64,000 nt of DNA from an uncultured Fretibacterium sp. (GTDB lineage: Bacteria > Synergistota > Synergistia > Synergistales > Aminobacteriaceae), in the NCBI GenBank assembly GCA_937915835.1, contig CALGHA010000011.1:1-64000 (forward strand), read 5' to 3'. A model generated the notes under the pieces. The model saw nothing but the letters and a program-made list of their open reading frames with translations, ran no database searches and was not told the origin of the DNA. A program made the position numbers and the translations under genes. Positions 8,474 to 18,018 of the stretch are shown here, in pieces; positions within the stretch are counted from its first letter, which is position 1, and each line of letters begins with the position of its first letter.

Positions 8474-11175
8474 TATGACATCCAGAAATAGCCATTATTG
8501 CCCCATCCGGTTCCCCAAGAATTTTTAGCAAGCCAAGCTCCTTTACCTCCTGCTGTAACATAATCATCATCCCAGCCGACTATATTAACAGCATGGCCGG
8601 AACCTTTTCCGCTTTCAAAGTAATATGCTCCCTGTGAAAGTCCTGAAGCTGAATGCTGGTACGAAATATACACTGCTCCGTGAGACATAATTAGACGTTT
8701 CACTTCATCACGATTTTTCTCGGTGATTGGTCCTAATCTGTACGCTTCTTTGAGCCTCAAAGGATGAGTGTAATTCTCAGGAGTTTTTCCTGCTGTAAGA
8801 CTTGAAACGTTTTCAGCACTGGTATACGGCAAATCTTTTTCGTAAACAGTTCCAGAACGTGATAAAAATGCGATTGCCTTTGAGTTATTTCCGCCCTGAT
8901 TTAGTATTTCTTTTTTCTCACTATTTAGCGCAAAAGCGTAACCTTCTCTAGTATCTTTATACGCAAACCAAGCCTGATAAAGTTCTGACAAGTCCGGCGC
9001 AGATTGACTTTGTTTCGAGACGTTATAACTTGCTTCGAGTGCTCCGAGCGAGGCAAAACTCCAGCAAGTTGCAAAACTGCCTTGATTTCTCACATCTGGC
9101 AGAAGGTTGGAACTTCGAGGATCATAGATTGACGGCAAAGTGTCAGCAGCAGAAAATGAAGCGTTCATGACGGAAGAATTTACGGGATTATTGGCGAGGT
9201 GTGATAGATCGAGAGGGTCAGGAAGATCACCGTAAAACTCTAAACCCTCAAAATATCCTTCAGGGTCCTCAATATAGCGTGTGTATTCTTCAGCTTCTGG
9301 GGCAAAATCGGCTGAGACGGGATCCCATTCGCAAATAAAAGGAAGTGAAGTGTTATTGCTGTAGCTGACGTATTCACCTGAAGAGTTAATCGCTAAAGTA
9401 TCTCCGTTCCCACGTGCAAAAATTTCGGAAGTTTCTCCGTTAATCCATTGCCAGTTATTGCCTTCAAGCTGTCTTGCTCCTACCCAATATTCCGAGCTAT
9501 TATCAGCCGATGCAAGCATAATCTCGATGGCTTCCCGTTCGTCCTGGTCGGTTAAGGTTGCCAAATGTCCGCCGAGATTTTCACAGTATTCTTTTGCTTC
9601 CTGCCAGGTATTTTGAAGCTCAAAAGCTCTGTAAGTATGTCCCTTGAAACTTATACCAGCAAAGCCCTTTTCAATATCAGCATTGGCCGGAGCAAAATCC
9701 CATTGATATATAAGCGGCTTTTCAGGATTTTCAAACGTCTGTATTCTCGCCAAAATCCATTTTACATTGCTGAAGGCTTCGGGAGTGTCGAGCGTCCATG
9801 TTCCACTTTTCACGTTTCTGAACCAATTAGAACGAAGAATTCTGCTGCCGTCAACATGCATAATCGAAATCCTGAAATCTGTACGATAAGAAGGCTGTAA
9901 AGCTGTTGATGTGTCAGAGGCTTTCACGAGTTTGTAATTTATGGCCGTTACATTTCCGTCCTGACTTATGACTTCGACATATGGTACACAATCAGCAAGC
10001 TGTTCATTCACCAACTTATAATTTGGGATTGTATTCTCTGCTTCTCCAGCGAAGACAATATTTTTACCGCTGTCGTTTAAAGCATCATACTCAAGCCAGT
10101 CTTGATCTATATGAACTTGCTTATACATTCCTAATCTGAATGTCTTACTTATGCCAGTGCTGACCTCATCAATAATTTCTTCTGTGTCGTCATCTCGGAT
10201 TAAGTAACCTCCGCCGGGAATTGTTAAACGTCCTTCTGTCGTGAAATGTTTTGCTTCAGCTAAGATAGCATTATCAGTCTCAACGTCAAGCCAAAGCCAA
10301 TAAAATTTTGCATTGCTGTAATCTGATTTGCCGTCAACTAACTTTGCTTCTGTCTCATAAGTTCCCCAGACTGACAACTCAGGTTCATTCAAGACTGAGA
10401 ATTTCCATGTATATATTGTATCAATGTCATCATTCTCGTCCGTGGATAAATTCACTTCGACAAGCCATATTTCCCTTTCCTCGATTGGCTCATCGAAGGT
10501 CAATGTCCCTTCAGGAGTTTCACCCGCAGGAATATCAATCCATTCACTTCCATAAAAATAATCCCAATATTCTCGGCTGGCATTCTCAACCTGAAAACGC
10601 ATATCGACATCCTGAGAAATCGGTGTTGAAGTGTCAGCAGGATTTACAACTCGCCATCTCAAACCTGTAACCTGAGAGCCGGAACGTATGAACTCGATAT
10701 ACGGCACAAATGAATTAAGCTGCTCCTGAGTTGTCCTGTAATTCGGGAATTTAGCTTGACCGTTGAGGCTTGGCCTGTCTGGAATTGTCCAGCTGACATT
10801 TACCCCGTTAAGTCCGTTGTCAGCTTCTCCGCATAAACGAGTTCGCTCGCCGTCGTCCTTGTAGAGCTCATAAGCCCATCTTCCATAAGTCGGGCCTAAT
10901 TTCAGCGTCTGTGAAGTCCCTGAAACTCTCTGAATTTCTCTTCCGTTCCAAAATGAATAATTCCCGCCTGAGATAGTGAACGTTCCGGTAAGGTCAGCAA
11001 CTTTTTTAAAGTCAATATCTCCGTCTGAGACACACACATAAACCTGAGAAAATCTCGCTCTCGAATAATCCGAATGTCCATCACGAAGACCAGCAAGAGA
11101 CTCATGTTTTGCCCACATGTAAGGTTCTGCTGACGACGACGAAACAAGCAAGATAACTAAAAACGCGCACAACAA
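8473..11175 (-). CDS. Secreted papain-like (C1A) cysteine protease with C-type-lectin domain, frameshifted before its C-terminal anchor
   Basis: Order of parts in the 900 residues: a hydrophobic secretion signal, two tandem repeats of about 240 residues each beginning like WAKHESLAGLRDGHSDYS and WGTYETEAKLVDGKSDYS, and a C-type-lectin-like domain near 525-630 (GISFKGHTYRAFE to LPFICEW). The C1A protease domain runs from about 680 to 900. The catalytic residues are present: Gln and Cys in NQGSFATCWSF, His in GSGHAVNIVGW and Asn in KNSWGTGWG. The frame stops right after GNNGYFWMS, where related proteins continue; the continuation lies in another frame (7898-8473). The start is unclear: TTG at 11175 or a little further up, with no good ribosome site. 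Enzyme class is secure; function (host or dietary protein digestion) is inferred. Confidence 0.85.
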   Translation of the reverse strand: MLCAFLVILLVSSSSAEPYMWAKHESLAGLRDGHSDYSRARFSQVYVCVSDGDIDFKKVADLTGTFTISGGNYSFWNGREIQRVSGTSQTLKLGPTYGRWAYELYKDDGERTRLCGEADNGLNGVNVSWTIPDRPSLNGQAKFPNYRTTQEQLNSFVPYIEFIRSGSQVTGLRWRVVNPADTSTPISQDVDMRFQVENASREYWDYFYGSEWIDIPAGETPEGTLTFDEPIEEREIWLVEVNLSTDENDDIDTIYTWKFSVLNEPELSVWGTYETEAKLVDGKSDYSNAKFYWLWLDVETDNAILAEAKHFTTEGRLTIPGGGYLIRDDDTEEIIDEVSTGISKTFRLGMYKQVHIDQDWLEYDALNDSGKNIVFAGEAENTIPNYKLVNEQLADCVPYVEVISQDGNVTAINYKLVKASDTSTALQPSYRTDFRISIMHVDGSRILRSNWFRNVKSGTWTLDTPEAFSNVKWILARIQTFENPEKPLIYQWDFAPANADIEKGFAGISFKGHTYRAFELQNTWQEAKEYCENLGGHLATLTDQDEREAIEIMLASADNSSEYWVGARQLEGNNWQWINGETSEIFARGNGDTLAINSSGEYVSYSNNTSLPFICEWDPVSADFAPEAEEYTRYIEDPEGYFEGLEFYGDLPDPLDLSHLANNPVNSSVMNASFSAADTLPSIYDPRSSNLLPDVRNQGSFATCWSFASLGALEASYNVSKQSQSAPDLSELYQAWFAYKDTREGYAFALNSEKKEILNQGGNNSKAIAFLSRSGTVYEKDLPYTSAENVSSLTAGKTPENYTHPLRLKEAYRLGPITEKNRDEVKRLIMSHGAVYISYQHSASGLSQGAYYFESGKGSGHAVNIVGWDDDYVTAGGKGAWLAKNSWGTGWGNNGYFWMS

Positions 11176-11293
11176 AAACTTTTTGAGGATGTTCCTAACG
11201 TGTTTTGGGATGGAAAAAATATTTTGAGCATTATAGCATGAAAAGTGTATATTATAATTGTGTGAAAATTTTTAACAGGAGGTAAATAATCTC

Positions 11294-12874
11294 ATGAGTG
11301 AAAATAAACCCGAAGCGTTGATGCAGAAAAAATCATTCTTCGAGAAATTTATTTACGCAATTGAAGTAATCGGCAACAAATTCCCTCATCCTTTCTGGCT
11401 GTTCGTTGTCCTGTCGTTAATTTTATTCGGCTTGTCCTACTGGTTACAGGGTAAAGAAGTCAGCTACATGGTCAGCAAGGCCGGAAAAGTTACAGAACAG
11501 ACCGTAAGCGTTGTTAATCTCGTCTCGTATGATGCGCTGCGAACATTTTTTGCTAATTTTGTGAAGACTTACATGAACTTTGCACCGTTGGGATTAATTC
11601 TCACGATGATGCTCGGAATTGGCCTTGTTGAGCAGACAGGAATGATCTCGGCTTTAATGCGCAAGACAATTCTCGGAGCTCCACGTGTACTTGTTACGGC
11701 AGTAATCGCAATCGTCGGAATTAACGCGAACTTAGCTTCAGACGCTGGAATAATCTTCACACCCGTAATCGCCGGAGCAGTCTTCAAAGCACTAGGACGT
11801 AATCCCTGGATCGGAGTTGCTGCGGGATATGCGGCAGGCTGCGGTGGCTTCACGGCAAATTTATTCATCGCAGGAACCGACGCGCTTTTATCGGGAATAA
11901 CAGCTACAGCAATTGAAGGAGTTCCGTATATTCCTGAGGGAACACCGACACACCCGTTAATAAACTGGTACTTTATGATTGCCGGAACGTTCGTATTAAC
12001 TTTCTTGACTGTCTACGTAACTGAACGTTATATAGTGAAAATGCTCGGTGATAATGAGACTGGTCATGATGAAGAAGAGCTGAAGAAACACGCCGTAACT
12101 CCAGAAGAAAATCGCGGCTTATTCTGTGCATTAATCGCGTTAATCGCATATATCGCTTTAATCGTCTGGATGACTTACCCGCAAGGCTCATTATTCAGAA
12201 ATCCGGCCAATGGTGATATTCTTCCACGTTCACCGTTATTGAATAGCGTAATGCCGTTACTATTCGGATTATTCTTTGTTGTCGGGATTGCGTACGGAAT
12301 TGGAGCGGGAGTAATCAAGAAGGGTGAAGATGTCCCGAAGTTAATGCAGAAGGGCTTAATCGGAAGCACGGGTTTTATGGTCGTAGTTTTGCCGGCTTCA
12401 CTTTTCGTTGAACTTTTCAGGATGAGCCATTTTGACACAATTTTATCCGTTACGGGCGCTGAGTTCTTGAAGAGTATGAACTTGGGCGGAATTCCTTTAC
12501 TCGTGTTATTTATCTTGCTCGTTACGTTCTTGAACATGTTCATGATAAGCGGTTCAGCTAAATGGTTAATCCTTGCGCCGATTTTCGTCCCGATGTTTGC
12601 TGGCGTGGGATTTTCACCGGCATTAACTCAGGTTGCGTATCGAATTGGCGACAGCACGACTAACATAATTTCCCCGTTGTCATATTATTTGCCCGTCATG
12701 ATAGGATTGCTCGAGCAATATAAACCTGATGACAATACTGAAGTCGGAATTGGGACAGTAATATCAATGGCGATGCCTTATTCGTTGTTTTACTTGCTCG
12801 GTTTCACTGTGCTGTTAGTGATCTGGTATTTAGCGGGAATTCCTTTAGGGCCTGGAGTTGCTGCAGGACTGTAA
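11294..12874 (+). CDS. AbgT family transporter
   Basis: A 526-residue inner-membrane protein of the AbgT family (p-aminobenzoyl-glutamate uptake or sulfonamide export). Family landmarks: IEVIGNKFPHPFWLF near residue 25, GIGLVEQTGMISALMRK near 115, NANLASDAGIIFTPVIAG near 150, GYAAGCGGFTANLF near 180 and GDSTTNIISPLSYYLPV near 455, which are substrate- and ion-binding loops in solved AbgT structures. The ATG is preceded by ACAGGAGG. An M20 amidohydrolase at 6670 could act on an imported acyl-glutamate. The gene has its own terminator and looks monocistronic. Confidence 0.93.
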   Translation: MSENKPEALMQKKSFFEKFIYAIEVIGNKFPHPFWLFVVLSLILFGLSYWLQGKEVSYMVSKAGKVTEQTVSVVNLVSYDALRTFFANFVKTYMNFAPLGLILTMMLGIGLVEQTGMISALMRKTILGAPRVLVTAVIAIVGINANLASDAGIIFTPVIAGAVFKALGRNPWIGVAAGYAAGCGGFTANLFIAGTDALLSGITATAIEGVPYIPEGTPTHPLINWYFMIAGTFVLTFLTVYVTERYIVKMLGDNETGHDEEELKKHAVTPEENRGLFCALIALIAYIALIVWMTYPQGSLFRNPANGDILPRSPLLNSVMPLLFGLFFVVGIAYGIGAGVIKKGEDVPKLMQKGLIGSTGFMVVVLPASLFVELFRMSHFDTILSVTGAEFLKSMNLGGIPLLVLFILLVTFLNMFMISGSAKWLILAPIFVPMFAGVGFSPALTQVAYRIGDSTTNIISPLSYYLPVMIGLLEQYKPDDNTEVGIGTVISMAMPYSLFYLLGFTVLLVIWYLAGIPLGPGVAAGL

Positions 12875-12900
12875 TTAAATTCCGGAATTAATGAAAATTT

Positions 12901-12938
12901 TCCCTCCTTATGAGATTTTTACGGGGAGGGATTTTGTT
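12901..12938 (+). terminator. Rho-independent terminator after AbgT gene
   Basis: TCCCTCC (12901-12907) pairs with GGAGGGA (12925-12931), followed by TTTTGTTTTG. Confidence 0.85.
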
Positions 12939-13144
12939 TTGCTTCACACCTTTCATGTTCACGAATTACAATAAAATTTATTCGGCCGGAGTTAAGGGAG
13001 CTAATTTGATTTACGAGGGCAGCAATTCAGATTATGATTAACAATAACGATCCTAACGCTCAAATTTCCTGCCGATTGCACAGCGTCAATATCAGAACTC
13101 ACGGAGATAATGATAAAATAGCTCAAAAATTCAGGAGGTCAATC

Positions 13145-13882
13145 ATGAAAAAGTTATTTTGTGCCGTAATCCTTCTCGTTATGGCGAGTTCAGCGAGTTT
13201 TGCTCTTTCTGATGCCGAGTATAAAGTCTTGATGAAGAATAAGAGTTTTGCGGCCGCCGATAAAGCTCTAAATTCAGCATGGAAAGACGCTACGGGTATG
13301 TTATACGGTTCGGACATCGACAATCTCAAGGAAAATCAGCGACAATGGATTAAAACAGGCCGAGACCGTGAAGCTCAAGCCCTTATGAACAGAAATAAAC
13401 TCTCAAAGGCCGAAGCGTACGCCCAAGTTACGAACGTACGAGCTGAATACATCATGCAATACATCCGCGATAATATACCCCCGTATGAACGTTTAGCATA
13501 CAGCATGAATAAAATTGCCCGGCAGATTTCACAGTCAACAAAGCCTTCTGCTCAGTCCGGAAAAATTAAAGCATGGAGCGGGAAAAATTACATCGTCGTG
13601 TTTGAAGTTAATGGCAAGGAGAATTATTTAGCCAGATTTTGGACGAATAGCAAACAGCATGTTTTTGACGATTTTTATTATCCAGGCATGAGATTATCTG
13701 ACGCGAAAGAGTATCTTGACAGCGAAGGCTATGGAGATGATGACACTTACGTAGTCGGCGGAATTAAACAAGTTGTCGAGTTCGGAATAAACGGTAACAC
13801 TGTCTCGTATATTAACTTTGTTCAAGCTGATATACCAATTCCCGAGAAAATCCAGAGTTTACTTGACAAATACGAGAGATAA
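13145..13882 (+). CDS. Secreted LprI/DUF1311-like protein
   Basis: A 245-residue exported protein. Residues 1-20 form a signal peptide (MKKLFCAVILLVMASSASFA). Residues 30-125 resemble the LprI/DUF1311 region: ADKALNSAWKDA, then LKENQRQWIKTGRDRE and an N-terminal helical pattern. Some members of that group inhibit lysozyme. The C-terminal half (about 140-245) is beta-rich and not recognised. The usual family cysteines are missing, so the match rests on the helix pattern and QRQWIKxRD motif. The ATG at 13145 follows CAGGAGG; upstream in-frame starts lack a signal peptide. Probably monocistronic. Confidence 0.75.
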   Translation: MKKLFCAVILLVMASSASFALSDAEYKVLMKNKSFAAADKALNSAWKDATGMLYGSDIDNLKENQRQWIKTGRDREAQALMNRNKLSKAEAYAQVTNVRAEYIMQYIRDNIPPYERLAYSMNKIARQISQSTKPSAQSGKIKAWSGKNYIVVFEVNGKENYLARFWTNSKQHVFDDFYYPGMRLSDAKEYLDSEGYGDDDTYVVGGIKQVVEFGINGNTVSYINFVQADIPIPEKIQSLLDKYER

Positions 13883-13889
13883 AAATTAT

Positions 13890-13920
13890 GCCCCTTAGTT
13901 CACAAGAGCTAAGGGGCTTT
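13890..13920 (+). terminator. Terminator between LprI-like gene and convergent peptidase gene
   Basis: GCCCCTTAG (13890-13898) pairs with CTAAGGGGC (13909-13917) and is followed by TTTGTT. On the minus strand the same stem is followed by an A/T-rich run ending in TTTTT, so it may serve both convergent genes. Confidence 0.85.
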
Positions 13921-13921
13921 G

Positions 13922-14710
13922 TTATGCTTTCAACGGAAATTTTCTCTGTTCTCCGGCCAATAACTTACGAGCAAGGTTTAACGTATTTTCCCATTCGCTG
14001 AACACAAGATACTCTTCAACATGATGTTCATAGTTGTAGCCTACGCTTAAGTTCACTCCGCAAATTCTCTCGCATAAATATATAATATCTGTTGATGAAC
14101 TCGTCCCAGCATCTTTATAGCCGGTATTTTCTTCAATAAACTTTCTGAACTCGTCAGTAACAGGAATATCATAAAACTTGTAATCCCTTCCGTTTCGCCG
14201 ATCGAACTCGATTATGTATGAATGCTCGTTGATTTCCCGGAATAATTCTTTGTGGAAGTCTTGAATGTCTTGCGCACCAAGTGAGCCAATTTCTTCCTCG
14301 TTCGTGATTAATAATGAATGTCCGGAGTCTCGTAACTGCCACAAAATTGCACAACCTGCCCGGTCGTCAGCTCCAATTCCGTAATTTTCCTCGCATGACC
14401 TGTAAGTATCTTCGTCGTCGAGAATTATTTTGTGTGAACCTTTTGAGCCGGCAAAAAACGTATCAGCGTGTGCAACGAGTAAAACTCTGTCGCTCCGGCT
14501 TCCTGGAACGTAAACGCAATTTTTTACTCCGACGTGTTCATAGAGTTTTGCGTTCTTGAGCGTCAAAAACTTATCGAAGACTTCATCAACCGAACCTAGC
14601 TCATAATTAAGAAATGTCTCTAATACTTTTCTGTCAGTCATCGCATTATCTCCTTCGGGATTTCCTGATTCACGTAAACGCTTCATTTCCTCTAAAATTG
14701 GTATTGTCAT
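13922..14710 (-). CDS. M28/M20-fold zinc aminopeptidase-like protein
   Basis: A 262-residue soluble protein with the spacing of a two-zinc exopeptidase. The likely metal and catalytic residues are His and Asp in LLVAHADTFF, Asp in GIGADDRAGC, Glu-Glu in TNEEEIGSLGA, Asp in IIEFDRRNG and His in YNYEHHVEEYL. It is shorter than typical M20 or M42 enzymes and shows no dimerisation insert, which fits an M28-like single domain. The substrate is unknown; peptide or amide hydrolysis in the cytoplasm is likely. A GAGAGGA site lies 12 bases before the ATG. It is divergent from the broken WYL gene next door. Confidence 0.75.
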   Translation of the reverse strand: MTIPILEEMKRLRESGNPEGDNAMTDRKVLETFLNYELGSVDEVFDKFLTLKNAKLYEHVGVKNCVYVPGSRSDRVLLVAHADTFFAGSKGSHKIILDDEDTYRSCEENYGIGADDRAGCAILWQLRDSGHSLLITNEEEIGSLGAQDIQDFHKELFREINEHSYIIEFDRRNGRDYKFYDIPVTDEFRKFIEENTGYKDAGTSSSTDIIYLCERICGVNLSVGYNYEHHVEEYLVFSEWENTLNLARKLLAGEQRKFPLKA

Positions 14711-14786
14711 GATGTGAGATAATCCTCTCGTTAAGAAATTTGATCTGTGTGATAAATCTTGTCAGTGAATTATTGAGCCATAAACA

Positions 14787-15512
14787 ATGAGTAAAATTAT
14801 AGCAATAAATCATGTATATTTAATGTGGGAATATTTCGTTGAGGAACTTGAAGAGGCCGGAGAATATTCCTTCACAAAGAAAGGCACGGGCTACGAACAG
14901 AACAGGACACTTCAGAATGATATAGACTTTCTTCGGGACTTGGGAGCGGAAATTGAAGCGTTAAGCGCTGGCTTGAAGATGACTTCTCACTTTCTGCCGC
15001 ATATGAGTGAACATGCCGCGTCGTTATGGGAAAAAATTACGTGATACATCCCGAAAGATTTAGCGGAATACTCAAAGAAGGCCGTAAATATTCGTTATGC
15101 CTCGCCCGGAAATATAGCAAGACACTGGACGTTATCACCTTATGACTTTTATTTTCGCGGAAATTCCTGGTACATGATATCGTTCAATCACAAGCATAAA
15201 GCCCTGAGCACTCACAGAATGAGCAGAATTATTGAGGCCAATTTTGCACCTGATGAAGATTACGTTATGCCTGACGACGGCGGATTTACGCGCGATTATG
15301 TCTCGACAGCGTGGCATATTGCTCCGGGTAATGAAATGCACTCAGTGAAGATAAAATTGTCGGGTAATCTCGCGGATTCCATGAGGGAAATTAAATGGCA
15401 CCCAACACAGAAAATCGAAGAATTGCCCGACGGTGATATTATTCTAACAGCAGAAATCCCGTATCTCGACGAAGCGGCTCGCTGGGTATTGGCCGGAGCT
15501 CCGAAACCTTAA
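14787..15512 (+). pseudogene. Broken WYL-domain transcriptional regulator
   Basis: One reading frame runs from 14787 to 15512 but is interrupted by an in-frame TGA at 15042-15044. The first part has the second half of a DeoR/HTH_11-like domain (RTLQNDIDFLRDLGAEIE). The second part has the WYL core (GNSWYMISFNHKHKALSTHRMSRI) and a C-terminal WCX-like region. The stretch between helix-turn-helix and WYL core is much shorter than in intact members, so sequence has been lost there too. No ribosome site precedes 14787. Intact WYL proteins are ligand-sensing regulators of about 300 residues. Confidence 0.75.
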
Positions 15513-15526
15513 GCCCAGAACGAAAA

Positions 15527-16759
15527 TTATTGATTAAACCTCCTGAACTTCACGCGTCTGACATGATGAGCAAACGTTGAACTCAGGACAAAACCGATGC
15601 TTAAGCCTAACAGCGACAGCACGCAATTAATCCCGTTAGCCTCGAAGCCGGCATAATCCCCCAGATATAAGCCAACAAGGGAATAAAAAAACAAATCGCC
15701 GGGAATTAATGGGATTATTGACGGGTAAATGAAATATGTCGATGGCTGTCGTCGAGTTACTGCGAAAAATTCAGCGTACAAAGCCGCAACCGAAGCCGAT
15801 AACGTCATGTATAAAAGTCTGCTTGAGATTACAGGTGTCAAGGTCAAAAGAGCAATTCTCGCCAAAGCTCCGCCAAGTCCAGCAAAAATTAAATCTTTCG
15901 GAGTAATCCTGAACACAACGCCAAATCCTACTGAAGCTATGAATGACAATGCAACGAGAATATACGGATTAGTTAAAGGCTGAGAAGTCGCGTTAATCGT
16001 GATAAAACCTGAGAAAATTACGAGAGATAAATATACTCCCATTCCTAAAGCCATAGTCTCGATGAAAATTTTCAACATCTGCAATATTCCGTTAATCTCA
16101 TAGCCGCATAAAAGATTTCGCATAGAATTAACGAGGGGAATTCCGGGAATTACGAGCATTGAGACGGTGATTAAAATTACCGGGAAATTATTGCTCATGT
16201 TGGAAGCTATGAAGAGGATTGCGGCAATCCCAGCGAGCAACATTGTGAACGCGTTCATTACTATTCTGTCAAGGCCTGTTTTTTCAAGAATGGGCGTGAT
16301 GAAATGAATTAATGCCGTGATGACAGCAATAGGAATTAGCTCATGAAAACTTCCGCCGAACATGAAGCATAAACACGACATCGCTAAAATTCTTCCGAGT
16401 AAAACAACAATATCCGGATAATCTTGAACCTGCATAGCTCGCTCAAGCATTTGTGATAATAATTTGGGATTAGGCTTAATCTCCGTAACTTTGTAAGATA
16501 ACCTGTTCAAACTCTTTAATCTCTCTAAGTGAATGCCTGCCGGAGGGATTGAGATTTGCCGAGATGAGTAATTCCCGGATTTGTCCTTTGCAGCTATGGA
16601 CATGTGAGAACTTAGAATGAAAATGCTTACGTCTTGAAGATTATAGGCTTTGCAGATGAAGGAGACGGCCGCATTTACGCGTTCAAGATTGGCTCCGCTT
16701 AATACCATTTGACGGCTCAAGTTCACGCAGAAGGATAAAATTTCATCAATATTATTCAT
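15527..16759 (-). CDS. Threonine/serine exporter family protein (ThrE/DUF1212)
   Basis: A 410-residue membrane protein. The N-terminal 110 residues form the soluble ThrE domain (ILSFCVNLSRQMVLSGANLERVN), followed by about ten hydrophobic segments in two blocks of five, the ThrE and ThrE_2 parts, here in one chain. These exporters move threonine and serine out of the cell. Conserved VIPGIPLVNSMRNLLCGYE, near residue 205, marks the family. The gene ends 15 bases past the convergent WYL pseudogene and seems to stand alone. ATG at 16759. Confidence 0.9.
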   Translation of the reverse strand: MNNIDEILSFCVNLSRQMVLSGANLERVNAAVSFICKAYNLQDVSIFILSSHMSIAAKDKSGNYSSRQISIPPAGIHLERLKSLNRLSYKVTEIKPNPKLLSQMLERAMQVQDYPDIVVLLGRILAMSCLCFMFGGSFHELIPIAVITALIHFITPILEKTGLDRIVMNAFTMLLAGIAAILFIASNMSNNFPVILITVSMLVIPGIPLVNSMRNLLCGYEINGILQMLKIFIETMALGMGVYLSLVIFSGFITINATSQPLTNPYILVALSFIASVGFGVVFRITPKDLIFAGLGGALARIALLTLTPVISSRLLYMTLSASVAALYAEFFAVTRRQPSTYFIYPSIIPLIPGDLFFYSLVGLYLGDYAGFEANGINCVLSLLGLSIGFVLSSTFAHHVRRVKFRRFNQ

Positions 16760-16814
16760 GCTTAGAACTCCCCTTTTTTAGCAATACTTTACACGATAAA
16801 AGCAGCTTTGAAAA

Positions 16815-17859
16815 CTATTTTTTACGTTCTCGAATTTCAGCAAATACCATGTTCAGATAATCAGAGGCTTTTTTCCGCTCAGCATCGAGGATCGAATTAA
16901 CCTCAGAAAAATTTACGGGCCTGTTGATTACGTCGAAGTCATCATAATTCTCAACATGTCTATTCAGTGTTGAGATTTAGTGAAAAGGCTGTACCGTGAA
17001 ATGAGTTCGTAACTACATATTTTGCGTTGTCAATTAATGAGATGAAACGGAATACATCAGGAAGGATAATTTTTTTCTCGCGTCGGAAGAGATTTTGATT
17101 GAACTGTCTCCAGCTTGAGCAAATTCTTACGAGCTTAAGGCCGGTTTTCTTAGCTAATGCCTGAGCGAAATCGTTAATTTTTTTGTCGGTGTGAAGAGCG
17201 TAAATTAAAATGTAGTCCCCCCCCCCATTAGTAGTTTTTACGTATTTCCGCCACGTATTTCCACTGAGGCATAAAGTCGGGTCAATAATCTGCACAGCAT
17301 GTCGGTAATTATAGCACTCACGAAGTATTTTAAGGCCCGAATCTTCCCTGACTGAGATATGACGGTATTGATTAATATACTTCTGAGTTTCAGCAGCTTC
17401 TTCTTGCGAAATCTCGGATGTTCCAAAACTGGAAGAAAACGAAAATTTATAGCTTCCTTCAGGTGCAAACGATAAATGCATAATTTTCTTGGTTTGTTCA
17501 CCACAAGCCGGATTCCATATCTGATCGCTTCCACTGCAGAAAGCATCAGCATCAGACTTGTAGACTTCATCAAAACTTAATTTATTATCGGACATATGAA
17601 AATACTTGCGCTTGAACCCTCCGAATACTCTCGAAGTCTCATAGATGGCCGCAATCGCTGGTAAAATTTTAAATGGAATTGTAATCTTTCTTCCTGTCGT
17701 ACATAAATACTTCAATCGCTGAAGATAATTCGGCTTTGAGGCGGTCTCAACAAATCTTACGTCAGCTCCGTGCTGCTTGAAAAATTCCTGAGTTGCTAAG
17801 GCCTGAAGCATTGAGCCGTAATTCCCGAAAGCCGCTATAGTGATGACATCAATTTTCAC
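16815..17859 (-). pseudogene. Broken polysaccharide pyruvyl transferase family gene
   Basis: The intact N-terminal 299 residues (ITIAAFGNYGSMLQALATQEFF to VVTNSFHGTAFSLNLNTE) match the pyruvyl transferase family that modifies surface glycans, with the CSGSDQIWNPACG and TNSFHGTAFS landmarks. A stop follows at 16960. The real C-terminal end continues in another frame to 16815: HVENYDDFDVINRPVNF, then ILDAERKKASDYL. Between the two pieces about 30 residues expected in the family are missing, so a deletion that also shifted the frame seems likely. GTG start at 17859 with AAAGGAG upstream. The promoter region contains palindrome copy 2. Confidence 0.75.
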
Positions 17860-17903
17860 TTGGCATTTCTCCTTTCATGATAATCACGCTAAATATATCA
17901 CAG

Positions 17904-17937
17904 AAAAAATCCTCCCGGCCTGTTTGATCCGGAAGGA
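17904..17937 (-). terminator. Rho-independent terminator after permuted binding-protein gene
   Basis: On the minus strand TCCTTCCGG (17937-17929) pairs with CCGGGAGGA (17918-17910) with one mismatch, followed by TTTTTTCTG. Confidence 0.75.
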
Positions 17938-17958
17938 CTGAAAATTTTTTGCGTCGAT

Positions 17959-17980
17959 AAAATATAACACGTTCGATTTT
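17959..17980. repeat. 22-bp near-palindrome, copy 2 of 4
   Basis: Arms AAAATA-T-AAC and GTT-C-GATTTT around AC. It has one extra mismatch in the outer right arm compared with the other copies. It lies 38 bp after the stop codon of the binding-protein gene and before its terminator. Confidence 0.65.
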
Positions 17981-18018
17981 ATTGCTTAATAATTTTTCGT
18001 GAGGATAACGTCAGCTTG

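Noticed and set aside
8465..8480. Programmed frameshift in the protease gene
   Set aside because: No slippery heptamer or downstream pseudoknot is visible on the coding strand; error or decay is simpler.
12952..13040. Short plus-strand frame of 28 codons before the LprI-like gene
   Set aside because: No ribosome site and no recognisable family; could be a gene relic but cannot be supported.
15042..15044. Selenocysteine at the TGA of the WYL gene
   Set aside because: The position is not a conserved cysteine in the family and no SECIS-type hairpin follows.
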